Below are positions 19,694 through 30,736 of a stretch of DNA of 64,000 nt, in pieces. Positions within the stretch are counted from its first letter, which is position 1. The number at the start of each line of letters is the position of its first letter. The stretch is taken from contig NC_092673.1 of assembly GCF_964355755.1 (NCBI RefSeq), positions 14,947,001-15,011,000 on the forward strand, read 5' to 3'. Origin of the DNA: Antedon mediterranea. Its lineage: Eukaryota; Echinodermata; Crinoidea; Comatulida; Antedonidae. A model generated the notes under the pieces. That model ran no database searches and was not told the DNA's origin. It worked only from the letters and a program-made list of their open reading frames with translations. The translations under genes and the position numbers were made by a program.

Positions 19694-20054
19694 AAGGCCC
19701 AATTACACTATGACGATAACGACGGACTATAAATATATAGCATGCATTTTTTTTACATAAACCAAAAGAAAATAGAAAGGTTTTCGTTCTAGACCTATAG
19801 GATAATCATTTATGCTGTCTTTGATAAAAATAATGTTTTTCAAATTCCAATCAAATGACGTCATGATAAATAAAAACAATAAAATCGCTGTATTGTCACG
19901 ATATTATTGGTGAAATGACATGACGTCATTTGATTGGACGTGTGAAAATATAATTTTCATCAAAGGAATTGTTTATATTTCTTTTGGTTTATGTATTAAA
20001 AATGCACATTTGTCTATTTATCGTCGATCGTTATCGTCCTAGTGTATGGGCCTT
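19694..20054. mobile_element. Foldback / MITE-like element, ~361 bp
   Basis: Almost the whole element is an inverted repeat. Ends are AAGGCCCAATTACACTA and, reversed, AAGGCCCATACACTAGG. Arms of about 140-170 bp continue through CATAAACCAAAAGAAA and CCAATCAAATGACGTCATG, leaving a ~53-nt centre (19866-19918). The internal TGACGTCA octamer occurs once in each arm. No ORF; a non-autonomous DNA element is the simplest reading. I could not identify a clear target-site duplication, so the superfamily is open. Confidence 0.85.
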
Positions 20055-20288
20055 ATGCTGTAAATGTTCAATTAATTGATCATTCCGATTTTATTAGTTG
20101 GACTCTTGCACAGTTGCAGTCTAATCGTTGTTGTGTAATATCATTTCGAACCATATTAAAATCATAAAGAGATTCATATTCCTTAACATGTGGCTGTGCA
20201 TGGAAGTCCGGTCTACAAAAACTCGGGGCCGGGATCATTGTTATTGGGCTTGAAAGTGTTGGTGAATTCATAATTATACTTAATATTA

Positions 20289-20294
<6 letters not shown>

Positions 20295-20372
<78 letters not shown>
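20295..20372. repeat. (TA)n microsatellite
   Basis: About 39 uninterrupted TA repeats. Together with the AT tract at 20533-20555 it brackets the Penelope-like relic. Confidence 0.97.
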
Positions 20373-20375
<3 letters not shown>

Positions 20376-20532
20376 CCAAAGGCAAATTACTGAGAAAAAT
20401 GACAATGCTGTGGGTATCAGTGGCTGGATCTCAATGGAGATACAAAAATAAAAAGCGAAAAGCTAAATCAAAACGATAAAGTAAACAGCCAGAAATGTTA
20501 GCAGAGCTTTCGGGCAACACTAGCCCTTCATC
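20373..20532 (-). mobile_element. Possible Penelope-like element relic with hammerhead-like core
   Basis: The segment between two AT microsatellites reads, on the minus strand, TGATGAAGGGC, loop, GCCCGAAAGC, then non-coding sequence. UGAUGA, a 4-bp stem and GAAA are the conserved pieces of a hammerhead ribozyme, which occurs in Penelope-like element ends. The C normally preceding UGAUGA is A here, so it would be a decayed copy. Assignment rests on this motif only. Confidence 0.4.
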
Positions 20533-20555
20533 ATATATATATATATATATATATA
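20533..20555. repeat. (AT)n microsatellite
   Basis: About 11 AT repeats directly abutting the UGAUGA motif of the preceding relic. Confidence 0.95.
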
Positions 20556-20599
20556 ATTATATTATTATACAATTGAAAGCAAAACCCGTTGAATCTCAA

Positions 20600-21716
20600 A
20601 TCATTAGGACTAGAAATTTGGCTTATCAATCAAATAAATACTTTCGTTCAAAATGAAACTCCAACCTCTCTAATCAAAAGATTGAACTCGAAAACGGACC
20701 GTTTTTTTTAATTGGGTATGTTGAAACATTTCAATATTCATTTAAAAAAGTACATTAATTGTGGTATTGATCAGTGGCTATAGAGGCGTAAAAACCCTCA
20801 GTCAATATCATGTAAAATGCACTGTGGAAAGGTCATTATTAAGACTGCAAAATTGGGCTTATCAACAAATAAATACTTTCGTTCAAAATATAAAATCAAG
20901 GCTGAAAAATTGGGCTTATCAACAACAAAATATTTTATTATTAGACGCGATAACATCAAGGATAATCAGTATAATAATTATTAATATAGCCACTGTTACT
21001 AGTTTTATTCTACATGCTAAAGTAAATAAAAATCCACTAGAAAACAAACAAGTCTGAATGTTATGCTTATTAGCCATGTTATGTTTGTTACTGTAGGCCT
21101 ATGATTGTTTGCAATGTCCACATATTATTTCCATGGGCATATCCATAGTGTATCACTCACAAAAAAAGACGTGTGAGGTTCTTTCTTTAGATTTTGAAAA
21201 ATGATTTGTGTTACAGGTTGACATGAGTCAAATGCTCCAGATATCGGCTAACGCCATGGGACCCTTGGCTTATCAATGAATAATAAATACAGTACTACTT
21301 TCGTTCAATTGAAATCGGAATCTGACCGTTTCATTAAATTGGGTGTGATTAGGCCTAAACATATAATAATCTATTAAAAAGGTACAATAAAAACAAATGC
21401 ATCAGAGGCGTAAAGAACCCACGGTCAATATCATGTAAAATTTATATGGTATAAGCACTGTGGAAGGGGTCATTATTATTAAACTGGAAATTCGGCTTAT
21501 CAACAAATATATCTTTCGTTTAAAATGTAAAATAAGACTGCAAAATTGGGCTTATCAACAAATAAATACTTTCGTTCAAAATGTAAATAAGACTGCACAA
21601 TTGGGCTTATCAACAAATAAAATACTTTTTTTTTCAAAATGTAAAATTAAGACTGGAAAATTGGGCTTATAAACAAATAAATACTTTTTTTCAAAATGTA
21701 AGAAAACATTTTTTAA
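20600..21716 (+). repeat. 53-bp minirepeats within a ~640-bp diverged tandem repeat
   Basis: The minirepeat core is TTGGGCTTATCAACAAATAA followed by ATACTTTCGTTCAAAATGTAA. Copies lie near 20606, 20838, 20889, 21264, 21477, 21533, 21589 and 21645. The intervening sequence (ACCGTTT...AATTGGGT...GAGGCGTAAA...ACCC...GTCAATATCATGTAAAA) occurs after about 20680 and again after about 21315. A third, more decayed copy begins near 21885. Minirepeat number therefore varies between copies of the larger unit. Frames here (20761-21057, 21460-21672) are repeat translations. Confidence 0.8.
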
Positions 21717-21730
21717 ATATAATCCTTAAG

Positions 21731-21874
21731 CTCTGTCTATACTATCAAACTAAATATGATGTGCCCATATTATATAGACATGACGATGTCCACTACGATA
21801 TTCGGGCATATCACTACCATATTTGGGCACATCATACTTTTTTTGTTAAACTAGTTGGGACAGTGTAGACAGAG
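21731..21874. mobile_element. Small foldback / MITE-like element, ~144 bp
   Basis: Terminal inverted repeats CTCTGTCTATACTATCAAAC and, reversed, CTCTGTCTACACTGTCCCAAC. Subterminal TATGATGTGCCCATAT is matched in inverse by ATATTTGGGCACATCATA, so the element is nearly palindromic. No coding capacity. Confidence 0.8.
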
Positions 21875-22444
21875 AACTATGTGATCGAAACATAAGTCGG
21901 AATTGGACTGACGCGATTGATTTAATTGGGTATTTTTATTAATGTAATGATTCATTAAAAACTATAATACCGATAAGCGTTTGGTATTGATCAATGGTGC
22001 AAAAAACCCTGAGAAATAATGGTATAACGCGATTTGGTGATAGCTTAGCAATAATAAAACCCATATACTATTATTATAAATACCTATTACAAATCCATTC
22101 ATATAACTTTTCATCGCGAACCGAAAAAATGTATAAATGTTATTCTACAGACAGTAATTATACTGTATATTCAAAAGCCATATTATTATTATTATCAATA
22201 CCTAAATGCGATAGTAATAACCACATAAACATAAATTATTCCCAATACAAGTTTGTGCGTTTAATTCTAGAAAGAAACGACTGTGCTGACAGGCCAATGA
22301 CATAAATCACAAGTAAAGTCCCAATTGTTCACTTGCGTTTTGATTGGCCGACCTATTATATTATATTAAATTAATGAAGACTGTTCTTACAACTGTCCAG
22401 TCAAAAAGTTACGCGGCGTTTTTTGTAAGAAATATTTCTTGTTT
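21875..22444. other. AT-rich stretch between MITE and array 2
   Basis: The first part (about 21885-22020) is the third diverged copy of the ~640-bp repeat (ATTTAATTGGGTATTTTT, then GGTATTGATCAATGG, then AAAAACCCTGAG). The frame at 21994-22305 has a biased, low-complexity translation without a recognisable domain. I see no gene. Confidence 0.5.
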
Positions 22445-22539
22445 AGATTTTAAACTACTGTATGTATTTGATCGTAACAATACTGGTGACAATATGAAGA
22501 TTAATAAAATATCTACTGGTTTCGTGCAATTGTATAGAA

Positions 22540-22612
22540 GGGGAAATAGCTCAGATGGTAGAGCGCTCGCTTTGCATGTGAGAGGTACCGGGAACAATGC
22601 CCGGGTTCTCTA
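22540..22612 (+). tRNA. tRNA-Ala (TGC) variant, first unit of array 2
   Basis: Acceptor GGGGAAA/GTTCTCT has mismatches at pairs 7 and 1, and the T loop is AACAATG. Its duplicate is 23828-23900. Likely a pseudogene. Confidence 0.65.
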
Positions 22613-23397
22613 ATAATGTTGGTTAAAGGTTATTTCCGGTTTTGTTACATTTCTTGCTGAGATTTTTAACTACTATATATATTGTATCGCAAAAAAACTG
22701 GTGACAATATGAAGATTAATAAAATATCTACTGGTTTCGTGCAATTGTATATATTGGGAGCTAGCTCAGATGGTAGAGCGCGCGCTTCGCATTTGAGAGG
22801 TACCGGGATCAATGCCCGGGTTCTCCAATAATGTTGGTTAAAGTTTATTATCGGTACCGTTACATTTTTTTGATGAGATTTTTAACTAATGTATATATTT
22901 CATCGTAATAATACTGGTGACAATAAGAACAGTAACAAAATAGCTACTGGATTCGTGTAAGTGTATAGATTGGGAACTAGCTCAGATGGGAGAGCGCTCG
23001 CTTTGCATGTGAGAGGTACCAGGATCAATGCCCGGGTTCGCCAATAATGTTGGTTAAAGTTTATTTCCGGTAATGTTACATTTTTGCCTCAGATTTTTAA
23101 CTACTATATATATTTTATCGCAACAATACTGGTGAAAATATGAACAGTAATAAAATAGTTACTGGTTTCTTGTAATTCTACATACGGGGAACTAGCTCAG
23201 ACGGTAGAGCGTTCGCTTAGCATATGAGAGGTACCGTGATGAATGCCCGGGTTCTCCAATAACGTTGGTTAAACTTTATTTCCGGTACTGTTACATTTTT
23301 TGAGATTTTAAACTACTGTATATATTTTATCTCAAAAATACTGGTGACAATATGAAGATTAATAAAATATCTACTGGTTTCGTGCAATTGTATATAT

Positions 23398-23470
23398 GGG
23401 GAACTAGCTCAGATGGTAGAGCGCTCGCTTCGCATGTGAGAGGTACCGGGATCAATGCCCGGGTTCTCCA
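23398..23470 (+). tRNA. tRNA-Ala (CGC)
   Basis: Clean copy with GTGAG anticodon stem and normal T loop; reads GCG. Type B leader, unusual for clean CGC genes. Confidence 0.9.
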
Positions 23471-24686
23471 ATAATATATTGGTTAAAGTTTATTATCGGT
23501 ACCGTTACATTTTTTTGATGAGATTTTTAACTAATGTATATATTTCATCGTAATAATACTGGTGACAATATGAACAGTAATAAAATAGTTACTGGTTTCT
23601 TGTAATTCTACATACGTGGAACTAGCTCACACGGTAGAGCGCTCGCTTAGCATGTGAGAGGTACCGGGATCAATGCTCAGGTTCTCCAATAATGTTGGTT
23701 AAAGTTTATTTCCGGTACTGTTACATTTTTTTAGATTTTAAACTACTGTATGTATTTGATCGTAACAATACTGGTGACAATATGAAGATTAATAAAATAT
23801 CTACTGGTTTCGTGCAATTGTATAGAAGGGGAAATAGCTCAGATGGTAGAGTGCTCACTTTGCATGTGAGAGGTACCGGGATCAATGCCCGGGTTCTCTA
23901 ATAATGTTGGTTAAAGGTTATTTCCGGTTTTGTTACATTTCTTGCTGAGATTTTTAACTACTATATATATTGTATCGCAAAAAAACTGGTGACAATATGA
24001 AGATTAATAAAATATCTACTGGTTTCGTGCAATTGTATATATTGGGAGCTAGCTCAGATGGTAGAGCGCGCGCTTCGCATTTGAGAGGTACCGGGATCAA
24101 TGCACGGGTTCTCCAATAATGTTGGTTAAAGTTTATTACCGGTACTGTTACATTTTTTTTATGAGATTTTTAACTAATGTATATATTTCATCGCAACAAA
24201 ACTGGTGACAATATGAACAGTAACAAAATAGCTACTGGATTCGTGTAAGTGTATAGATGGGGAACTAGCTCAGATGGGAGAGCGCTCGCTTTGCATGTGA
24301 GAGGTACCAGGATCAATGCCCGGGTTCACCAATAATGTTGATTAAAGTTTATTTCCGGTAATGTTACATTTTTGCCTCAGATTTTTAACTACTATATATA
24401 TTTTATCGCAACAATACTGGTGGAAATATGAACAGTAATAAAATAGTTACTGGTTTCTTGTAATTCTACATACGGGGAACTAGCTCAGACTGTAGAGCGT
24501 TCGCTTAGCATGTGAGAGGTACCGTGATCAATGCCCGGGTTCTCCAATAACGTTGGTTAAAGTTTATTTCCCGGTACCGTTACATTTTTTGAGATTTTAA
24601 ACTACTGTATATATTTTATCTCAAAAATACTGGTGACAATATGAAGATTAATAAAATAGTTACTGGTTTCGTGCAATTGTATATAT

Positions 24687-24759
24687 GGGGAAATAGCTCA
24701 GATGTTAGAGCGCTCGCTTCGCATGTGAGAGGTACCGGGATCAATGCCCGGGTTCTCCA
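24687..24759 (+). tRNA. tRNA-Ala (CGC), variant
   Basis: Duplicate partner of 23398, with acceptor GGGGAAA (pair 7 lost) and D loop ATGTTAG. Confidence 0.7.
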
Positions 24760-25121
24760 ATAATATATTGGTTAAAGTTTATTATCGGTACCGTTACATT
24801 TTTTTGATGAGATTTTTAACTAATGTATATATTTCATCGTAATAATACTGGTGACAATATGAACAGTAATAAAATAGTTACTGGTTTCTTGTAATTCTAC
24901 ATACGTGGAACTAGCTCACACGGTAGAGCGCTCGCTTAGCATGTGAGAGGTACGGGGAACAATGCCCGTGTTCTCCAATAATGTTGGTTAAAGTTTATTT
25001 CCGGTATTGTTACATTCTTGGCTTAGATTTTTAACTACTATATATATTTTATCACAACAATACTGGTGACAATATGAAGATTAATCAAATATCTTCTGGT
25101 TTTGTGCAGTATTGTATATAT

Positions 25122-25198
25122 GGGAAACTAGCTCAGATGGTAGAGCGCTCGCTTAGCATGCATGTGAGAGGTACCGGGATCAATGCTCAGGTTCTCCA
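25122..25198 (+). pseudogene. 77-nt AGC unit with CATG duplication
   Basis: The anticodon region reads TTAGCATGCATGTGAG: a 4-nt duplication of CATG enlarges the loop. T stem ends CTCAG. Acceptor GGGAAAC. Confidence 0.75.
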
Positions 25199-25337
25199 AT
25201 AATGTTGGTTAAAGTTTATTTCCGGTACTGTTACATTTTTTTAGATGTTAAACTACTGTATGTATTTGATCGTAACAATACTGGTGACAATATGAAGATT
25301 AATAAAATATCTACTGGTTTCGTGCAATTGTATATAT

Positions 25338-25410
25338 GGGGAAGTAGCTCAGATGGTAGAGCGCTCGCTTTGCATGTGAGAGGTACCGGGATCAATGCCC
25401 GGGTTCTCCA
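25338..25410 (+). tRNA. tRNA-Ala (TGC), variant
   Basis: Acceptor GGGGAAG gives a G-G at the innermost acceptor pair; the rest is consensus. Type B leader. Confidence 0.72.
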
Positions 25411-25768
25411 ATAATGTTGGTTAAAGTTTATTTCCGGTATTGTTACATTTCTTGCTGAGATTTCTAACTACTATATATATTTTATCGCAAAAAAACTGGT
25501 GACAATATGAACAGTAACAAAATAGCTACTGGATTCGTGTAATTGTATAGATGTGGAACTAGCTCAGATGGTAGAGCACTCGCTTCGCATTTGAGAGGTA
25601 CCGGGATCAATGCCCGAGTTCTCCAATAATGTTGGTTAAAGTTTATTATCGGTACCGTTACATTTTTTTGTTGAGATTTTTAACTAATGTATATATCTCA
25701 TCGTAATAATACTGGTGACAATATGAACAGTAAGAAAATAGCTACTGGATTCGTGTGATTGTATAGAT

Positions 25769-25841
25769 GGGGAACTAGCTCAGATGGTAGAGCGCTCGCT
25801 TAGCATGTGAGAGGTACCGGGATCAATGCCCGGGTTCTCCA
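25769..25841 (+). tRNA. tRNA-Ala (AGC)
   Basis: Clean copy; leader differs by GTGTGATTG for GTGTAATTG. Confidence 0.92.
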
Positions 25842-25980
25842 ATAATGTTGGTTAAAGTTTATTTCCGGTACTGTCACATTTTTGGACATTTTAAGCTACT
25901 GTATATATTTTATCGCGACAATACTGGTGACAATATGAAGATTAATAAAATATCTACTGGTTTCGTGCAATTGTAACTAT

Positions 25981-26053
25981 GGGGAACTAGCTCAGATGGT
26001 AGAGCGGTCGTTTCGCATGTGAGAGGTACCGGGATAAATGCCCGAGTTCGCCA
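25981..26053 (+). pseudogene. CGC unit with G3-G70 (representative of 3)
   Basis: The acceptor end is TTCGCCA, so U70 becomes G and the alanine identity pair is lost; T loop is ATAAATG. Related units at 27694-27767 and 28125-28198 are 74 nt, carry TGC and have an extra G in the T stem. Confidence 0.75.
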
Positions 26054-26411
26054 ATAATGTTGGTAAAAGTTTATTATCGGTCCGTTACATTTTTTTGATG
26101 AGATTTTTAACTAATGTATATATTTCATCGTAATAATACTTGTGACAATATGAACAGTAACAAAATAGCTACTGGATTCGTGTAATTGTATAGATGGGGA
26201 ACTAGCTCAGGTGGTAGAGCGCTCACTTCGCATTTGAGAGGTACCGGGATAAATGCCCGGGTTCTCCAATAATATTGGTTAAAGTTTATTATCGTTACCG
26301 TTACATTTTTTTGATGAGATTTTTAACTAATGTATATATTTCATCGTCATAATACTGGTGACAATATGAACAGTAACAAAATAGCTACAGGATTCGTGTA
26401 ATTGTATAGAT

Positions 26412-26484
26412 GGGGAACTAGCTCAGATGGTAGAGCGCTCGCTTTGCATGTGAGAGGTACCGGGATCAATGCCCGGGTTCTCCA
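26412..26484 (+). tRNA. tRNA-Ala (TGC)
   Basis: Clean copy; leader has ACAGGATTC, as at 7240. Confidence 0.92.
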
Positions 26485-26627
26485 ATAATGTTGGTTAAAG
26501 TTTATTACCGGTACTGTTATATTTATTTTATGAGATTTTTAACTACTATATATATTTTATCGCATCAATACTGGTGACAATATGAAGATTAATAAAATAT
26601 CTACTGGTTTCGTGCAATTGTATATAT

Positions 26628-26700
26628 GGGGAACTAGCTCAGATGGTAGAGCGCTCGCCTTGCATGTGAGAGGTACCGGGATCAATGCCCGGGTTCTCCA
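26628..26700 (+). tRNA. tRNA-Ala (TGC)
   Basis: Loop reads CTTGCAT (C32), otherwise consensus. Type B leader. Confidence 0.88.
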
Positions 26701-26843
26701 ATAATGTTGGTTAAAGTTTATTACCGGTACTGTTACATTTTTTTGGTGAGATTTTTAACTAATGTATATATTTCATTGTAATAATACTGGTTACAATATA
26801 AACAGTAACAAAAAAGCTACTGGATTCGTGTAATTGTATAGAT

Positions 26844-26916
26844 GGGGAACTAGCTCAGATGGTAGAGCGCTCGCTTTGCATGTGAGAGGTACCGGGATCA
26901 ATGCCCGGGTTCTCCA
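26844..26916 (+). tRNA. tRNA-Ala (TGC)
   Basis: Clean copy; followed by CAGTAATG, the 3' flank usually seen after CGC C56A units. Confidence 0.92.
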
Positions 26917-27275
26917 GTAATGTTGGTTAAAGTTTATTATCGTTACCGTTACATTTTTTTGATGAGATTTTTAACTATTGTATTTATTTCATCGTAATAA
27001 TACTGGTGACAATATGAACAGTAACAAAATAGCTACTGGATTCGTGTAATTGTATAGATGGGGAACTAGCTCAGATGGTAGAGCGCTCACTTCGCATTTG
27101 AGAGGTACCGGGATAAATGCCCGGGTTCTCCAATAATATTGGTTAAAGTTTATTATCGTTACCGTTACATTTTTTTGATGAGATTTTTAACTAATGTATA
27201 TATTTCATCGTCATAATACTGGTGAAAATATGAACAGTAACAAAATAGCTACAGGATTCGTGTAATTGTATAGAT

Positions 27276-27348
27276 GGGGAACTAGCTCAGATGGTAGAGC
27301 GCTCGCTTTGCATGTGAGAGGTACCGGGATCAATGCCCGGGTTCTCCA
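27276..27348 (+). tRNA. tRNA-Ala (TGC)
   Basis: Clean copy, followed by a 60-nt deletion-class unit. Confidence 0.92.
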
Positions 27349-27909
27349 ATAATGTTGGTTAAAGTTTATTACCGGTACTGTTACATTTTTTTTTATGAGA
27401 TTTTTAACTACTATATATATTTTATCGCAACAATACTGGTGACAATATGAAAAATAACAAAAAAGCTACTGGATTCGTGTAATTGTTTAGATGGGGAACT
27501 AGCTCAGATGGTAGAGCGCTCGCTTAGCATGTGAGATGTACCGGGTTCTCCAATAATGTTGGTTAAAGTTTATTTCCGGTACTGTCAAATTTTTTGAGAT
27601 TTTAAACTATACTGTATATATTTTATCGCATCAATACTGGTGACAATATGAAGATTAATAAAATATCTACTGGTTTCGTGCAATTGTAACTATGGGGAAC
27701 TAGCTCAGATGGTAGAGCGGTCGTTTTGCATGTGAGAGGTACCGGGGATAAATGCCCGAGTTCGCCAATAATGTTGGTAAAAGTTTATTATCGGTCCGTT
27801 ACATTTTTTTGATGAGATTTTTAACTAATGTATATATTTCATCGTAATAATACTGGTGACAATATGAACAGTAACAAAATAGCTACTGGATTTGTGTAAT
27901 TGTATAGAT

Positions 27910-27982
27910 GGGGAACTAGCTCCGATGGTAGAGCGCTCGCTTTGCATGTGGGAGGTACCTGGATCAATGCCCGGGTTCTCCA
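27910..27982 (+). tRNA. tRNA-Ala (TGC), variant
   Basis: D arm CTCCGATGG and GGGAGGTACC in the anticodon-variable region. Its near-copy at 28341-28413 lies exactly 431 bp on; that copy also has TTTTCCA at the acceptor end. Confidence 0.65.
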
Positions 27983-28465
27983 ATAATGTTGGTTAAAGTT
28001 TATTTCCGGTATTGTTACATTTCTTGCTGAGATTTTTAACTACTATATATATTTTATCGCATCAATACTGGTGACAATATGAAGATTAATAAAATATCTA
28101 CTGGTTTCGTGCAATTGTAACTATGGGGAACTAGCTCAGATGGTAGAGCGGTCGTTTTGCATGTGAGAGGTACCGGGGATAAATGCCCGAGTTCGCCAAT
28201 AATGTTGGTAAAAGTTTATTATCGGTCCGTTACATTTTTTTGATGAGATTTTTAACTAATGTATATATTTCATCGTAATAATACTGGTGACAATATGAAC
28301 AGTAACAAAATAGCTACTGGATTTGTGTAATTGTATAGATGGGGAACTAGCTCCGATGGTAGAGCGCTCGCTTTGCATGTGGGAGGTACCGGGATCAATG
28401 CCCGGGTTTTCCAATAATGTTGGTTAAAGTTTATTTCCGGTACTGGAAAATTGTTTGAGATTTTC

Positions 28466-28526
28466 CAGATGGTAGAGCGCTCGCTTTGCATGTGAGAGGT
28501 ACCGCGATCAATGCCCGGGTTCTCCA
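28466..28526 (+). pseudogene. 5'-truncated tRNA-Ala (TGC)
   Basis: Begins at CAGATGG in the D arm, fused directly to spacer sequence ending GAGATTTTC. The acceptor 5' strand and start of the A box are missing. The next ~100 bp is a spacer-spacer fusion lacking a gene. Confidence 0.85.
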
Positions 28527-28743
28527 ATAATGTTGGTTAAAGTTTATTTATATTGTTACATTTCTTGCTGAGGTTTTTAACTACTATATATATTTTATCT
28601 CAAAAATACTGGTGACAATATGAACTGTCACATTTTTTGGATGAGATTTTTAACTACTATATATATTTTATCGCAACAATACTGGTGACAATATGAACAG
28701 TAACAAAATAGCTACTGGATTCGTGTACAGTAATTGTATAGAT

Positions 28744-28816
28744 GGGGAACTAGCTCAGATGGTAGAGCACTCGCTTAGCATGTGAGAGGTACCGGGATCA
28801 ATGCCCGGGTTCTCCA
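28744..28816 (+). tRNA. tRNA-Ala (AGC)
   Basis: Consensus except A at position 26 (GAGCACTCGC). Its leader carries the 5-bp TACAGTA insertion at 28726-28732. Confidence 0.85.
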
Positions 28817-29385
28817 GTTATGTTGGTTAAAGTTTATTATCGTTACCGTTACATTTTTTTGATGAGATTTTTAACTAATGTATATATTTCATCGTAATAA
28901 TACTGGTGACAATATGAACAGTAACAAAATAGCTACTGGATTCGTGTAATTGTATAGATGGGAAACTAGCTCATATGGTAGAGCGCTCGCTTTGCATGTG
29001 AGAGGTACCGGGATCAATGACCGGGTTCTCCAATAATGTTGGTTAAAGTTTATTTCCGGTAATGTTACATTTTTGCCTGAGATTTTTAACTACTATATAT
29101 ATTTTATCGCAACAATACTGGTGAAAATATGAAAAGTAATAAATAGTTACTGGTTTCTTGTAATTGTACATACGGGGAACTAGCTCAGACGGTAGGGCGT
29201 TCGCTTAGCATATGAGAGGTACCGTGATCAATGCCCGGGTTCTCCAATAACGTTGGTTAAAGTTTATTTCCGGTACTGTTACATTTTTTGAGATTTTAAA
29301 CTACTGTATATATTTCATTGCAACAATACTGGTGACAATATGAACAGCAAAAAAATAGCTCCTGGATTCGTGTAATTGTATAGAT

Positions 29386-29458
29386 GGGGAACTAGCTCAG
29401 ATGGTAGAGCGCTCGCTTCGCATGTGAGAGGTACCGGGATCAATGCCCGGGTTCTCCA
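29386..29458 (+). tRNA. tRNA-Ala (CGC)
   Basis: Clean copy; 3' flank is AATATG, without the usual AAT repeat. That short flank marks this CGC family through the rest of the array. Confidence 0.92.
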
Positions 29459-30663
29459 ATATGTTGGTTAAAGTTTATTATCGGTACCGTTACATTTTTT
29501 TGATGAGATTTTTAAATAATGTATATATTTCATCGTAATAATACTGGTGACAATATGAACAGTAATAAAATAGTTACTGGTTTCTTGTAATTCTACATAC
29601 GGGGAACTAGCTCAGATGGTAGAGCGCTCGCTTAGCATATGTGAGAGGTACCGGGATCAATGCCCGTGTTCTCCAATAATGTTGGTTAAAGTTTATTTCC
29701 GGTATTGTTACATTTTTTTGATGAGATTTAACTACTAAATATATTTTATCGCAAAAATACTGGTGACAATATGAACAGTAACAAAATAGCTACTGGATTC
29801 GTGTAATTGTATAGATGTGGAACTAGCTCAGATGGTAGAGCGCTCGCTTAGCACGTGAGAGGTACCGGGATCAATGCCCGGGTTCTCCAATAATGTTGGT
29901 AAAAGTTTATTATCGGTACCGTTACATTTTTTTGATGAGATTTTTAACTAATGTATATATTTTATCGCATCAATGCTGGTGACAATATGAAGATTAATAA
30001 AATATCTACTGGATTCGTGTAATTGTATAGATGGGGAACTAGCTCAGATGGTAGAGCGCTAACTTCGCATTTGAGAGGTACCGGGATAAATGCCCGGGTT
30101 CTCCAATAATGTTGGTTAAAGTTTATTTTCGTTATCGTTACATTTTTTTGATGAGATTTTTAACTAATGTATATATTTCATCGTAATAATACTGGTGACA
30201 ATATGAACAGTAACAAAATAGCTACAGGATTCGTGTAATTGTATAGATAGGGAACTAGCTCAGATGGTAGAGCGCTCGCTTTGCATGTGAGAGGTACCGA
30301 GATAAATGCCCGGGTTCTCCAATAATGTTGGTTAAAGTTTATTATCGTTACCGTTACATTTTTTTGATGAGATTTTTAACTAATGTATATATTTTATCGC
30401 ATCAATACTGGTGACAATATGAAGATTAATAAAATATCTACTGGATTCGTGTAATTGTATAGATGGGGAACTAGCTCAGATGGTAGAGCGCTCGCTTAGC
30501 ATGTGAGATAAACCGGGTTCTCCAATAATGTTGGTTAAAGTTTATTTCCGGTACTGTCAAATTTTTTGAGATTTTAAACTACTGTATATATTTTATCGCA
30601 TCAATACTGGTGACAATATGAAGATTAATAAAATATCTACTGGTTTCGTGCATTTGTATATAT

Positions 30664-30736
30664 GGGGAACTAGCTCAGATGGTAGAGCGCTCGCTTTGCA
30701 TGTGAGAGGTACCGGGATCAATGCCCGGGTTCTCCA
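30664..30736 (+). tRNA. tRNA-Ala (TGC)
   Basis: Clean copy with type B leader (GTGCATTTG). Confidence 0.92.

Noticed and set aside
20080-20385. 101-aa minus-strand frame
   Set aside because: Its N-terminal part is (YI)n from the TA microsatellite.
23692-25414. Open frames with a conserved peptide ...NNTGDNMKINKISTGFVQLY...SSDGRALALHVRGTGINARVLQ
   Set aside because: They are translations of spacer plus tRNA-Ala. SSDGRAL...RGTGINARV is the tRNA body read in one frame. The same explains frames at 22344, 58093, 58932 and 60464 and minus-strand frames at 22409, 28270, 43049, 47679, 61802 and 62614.
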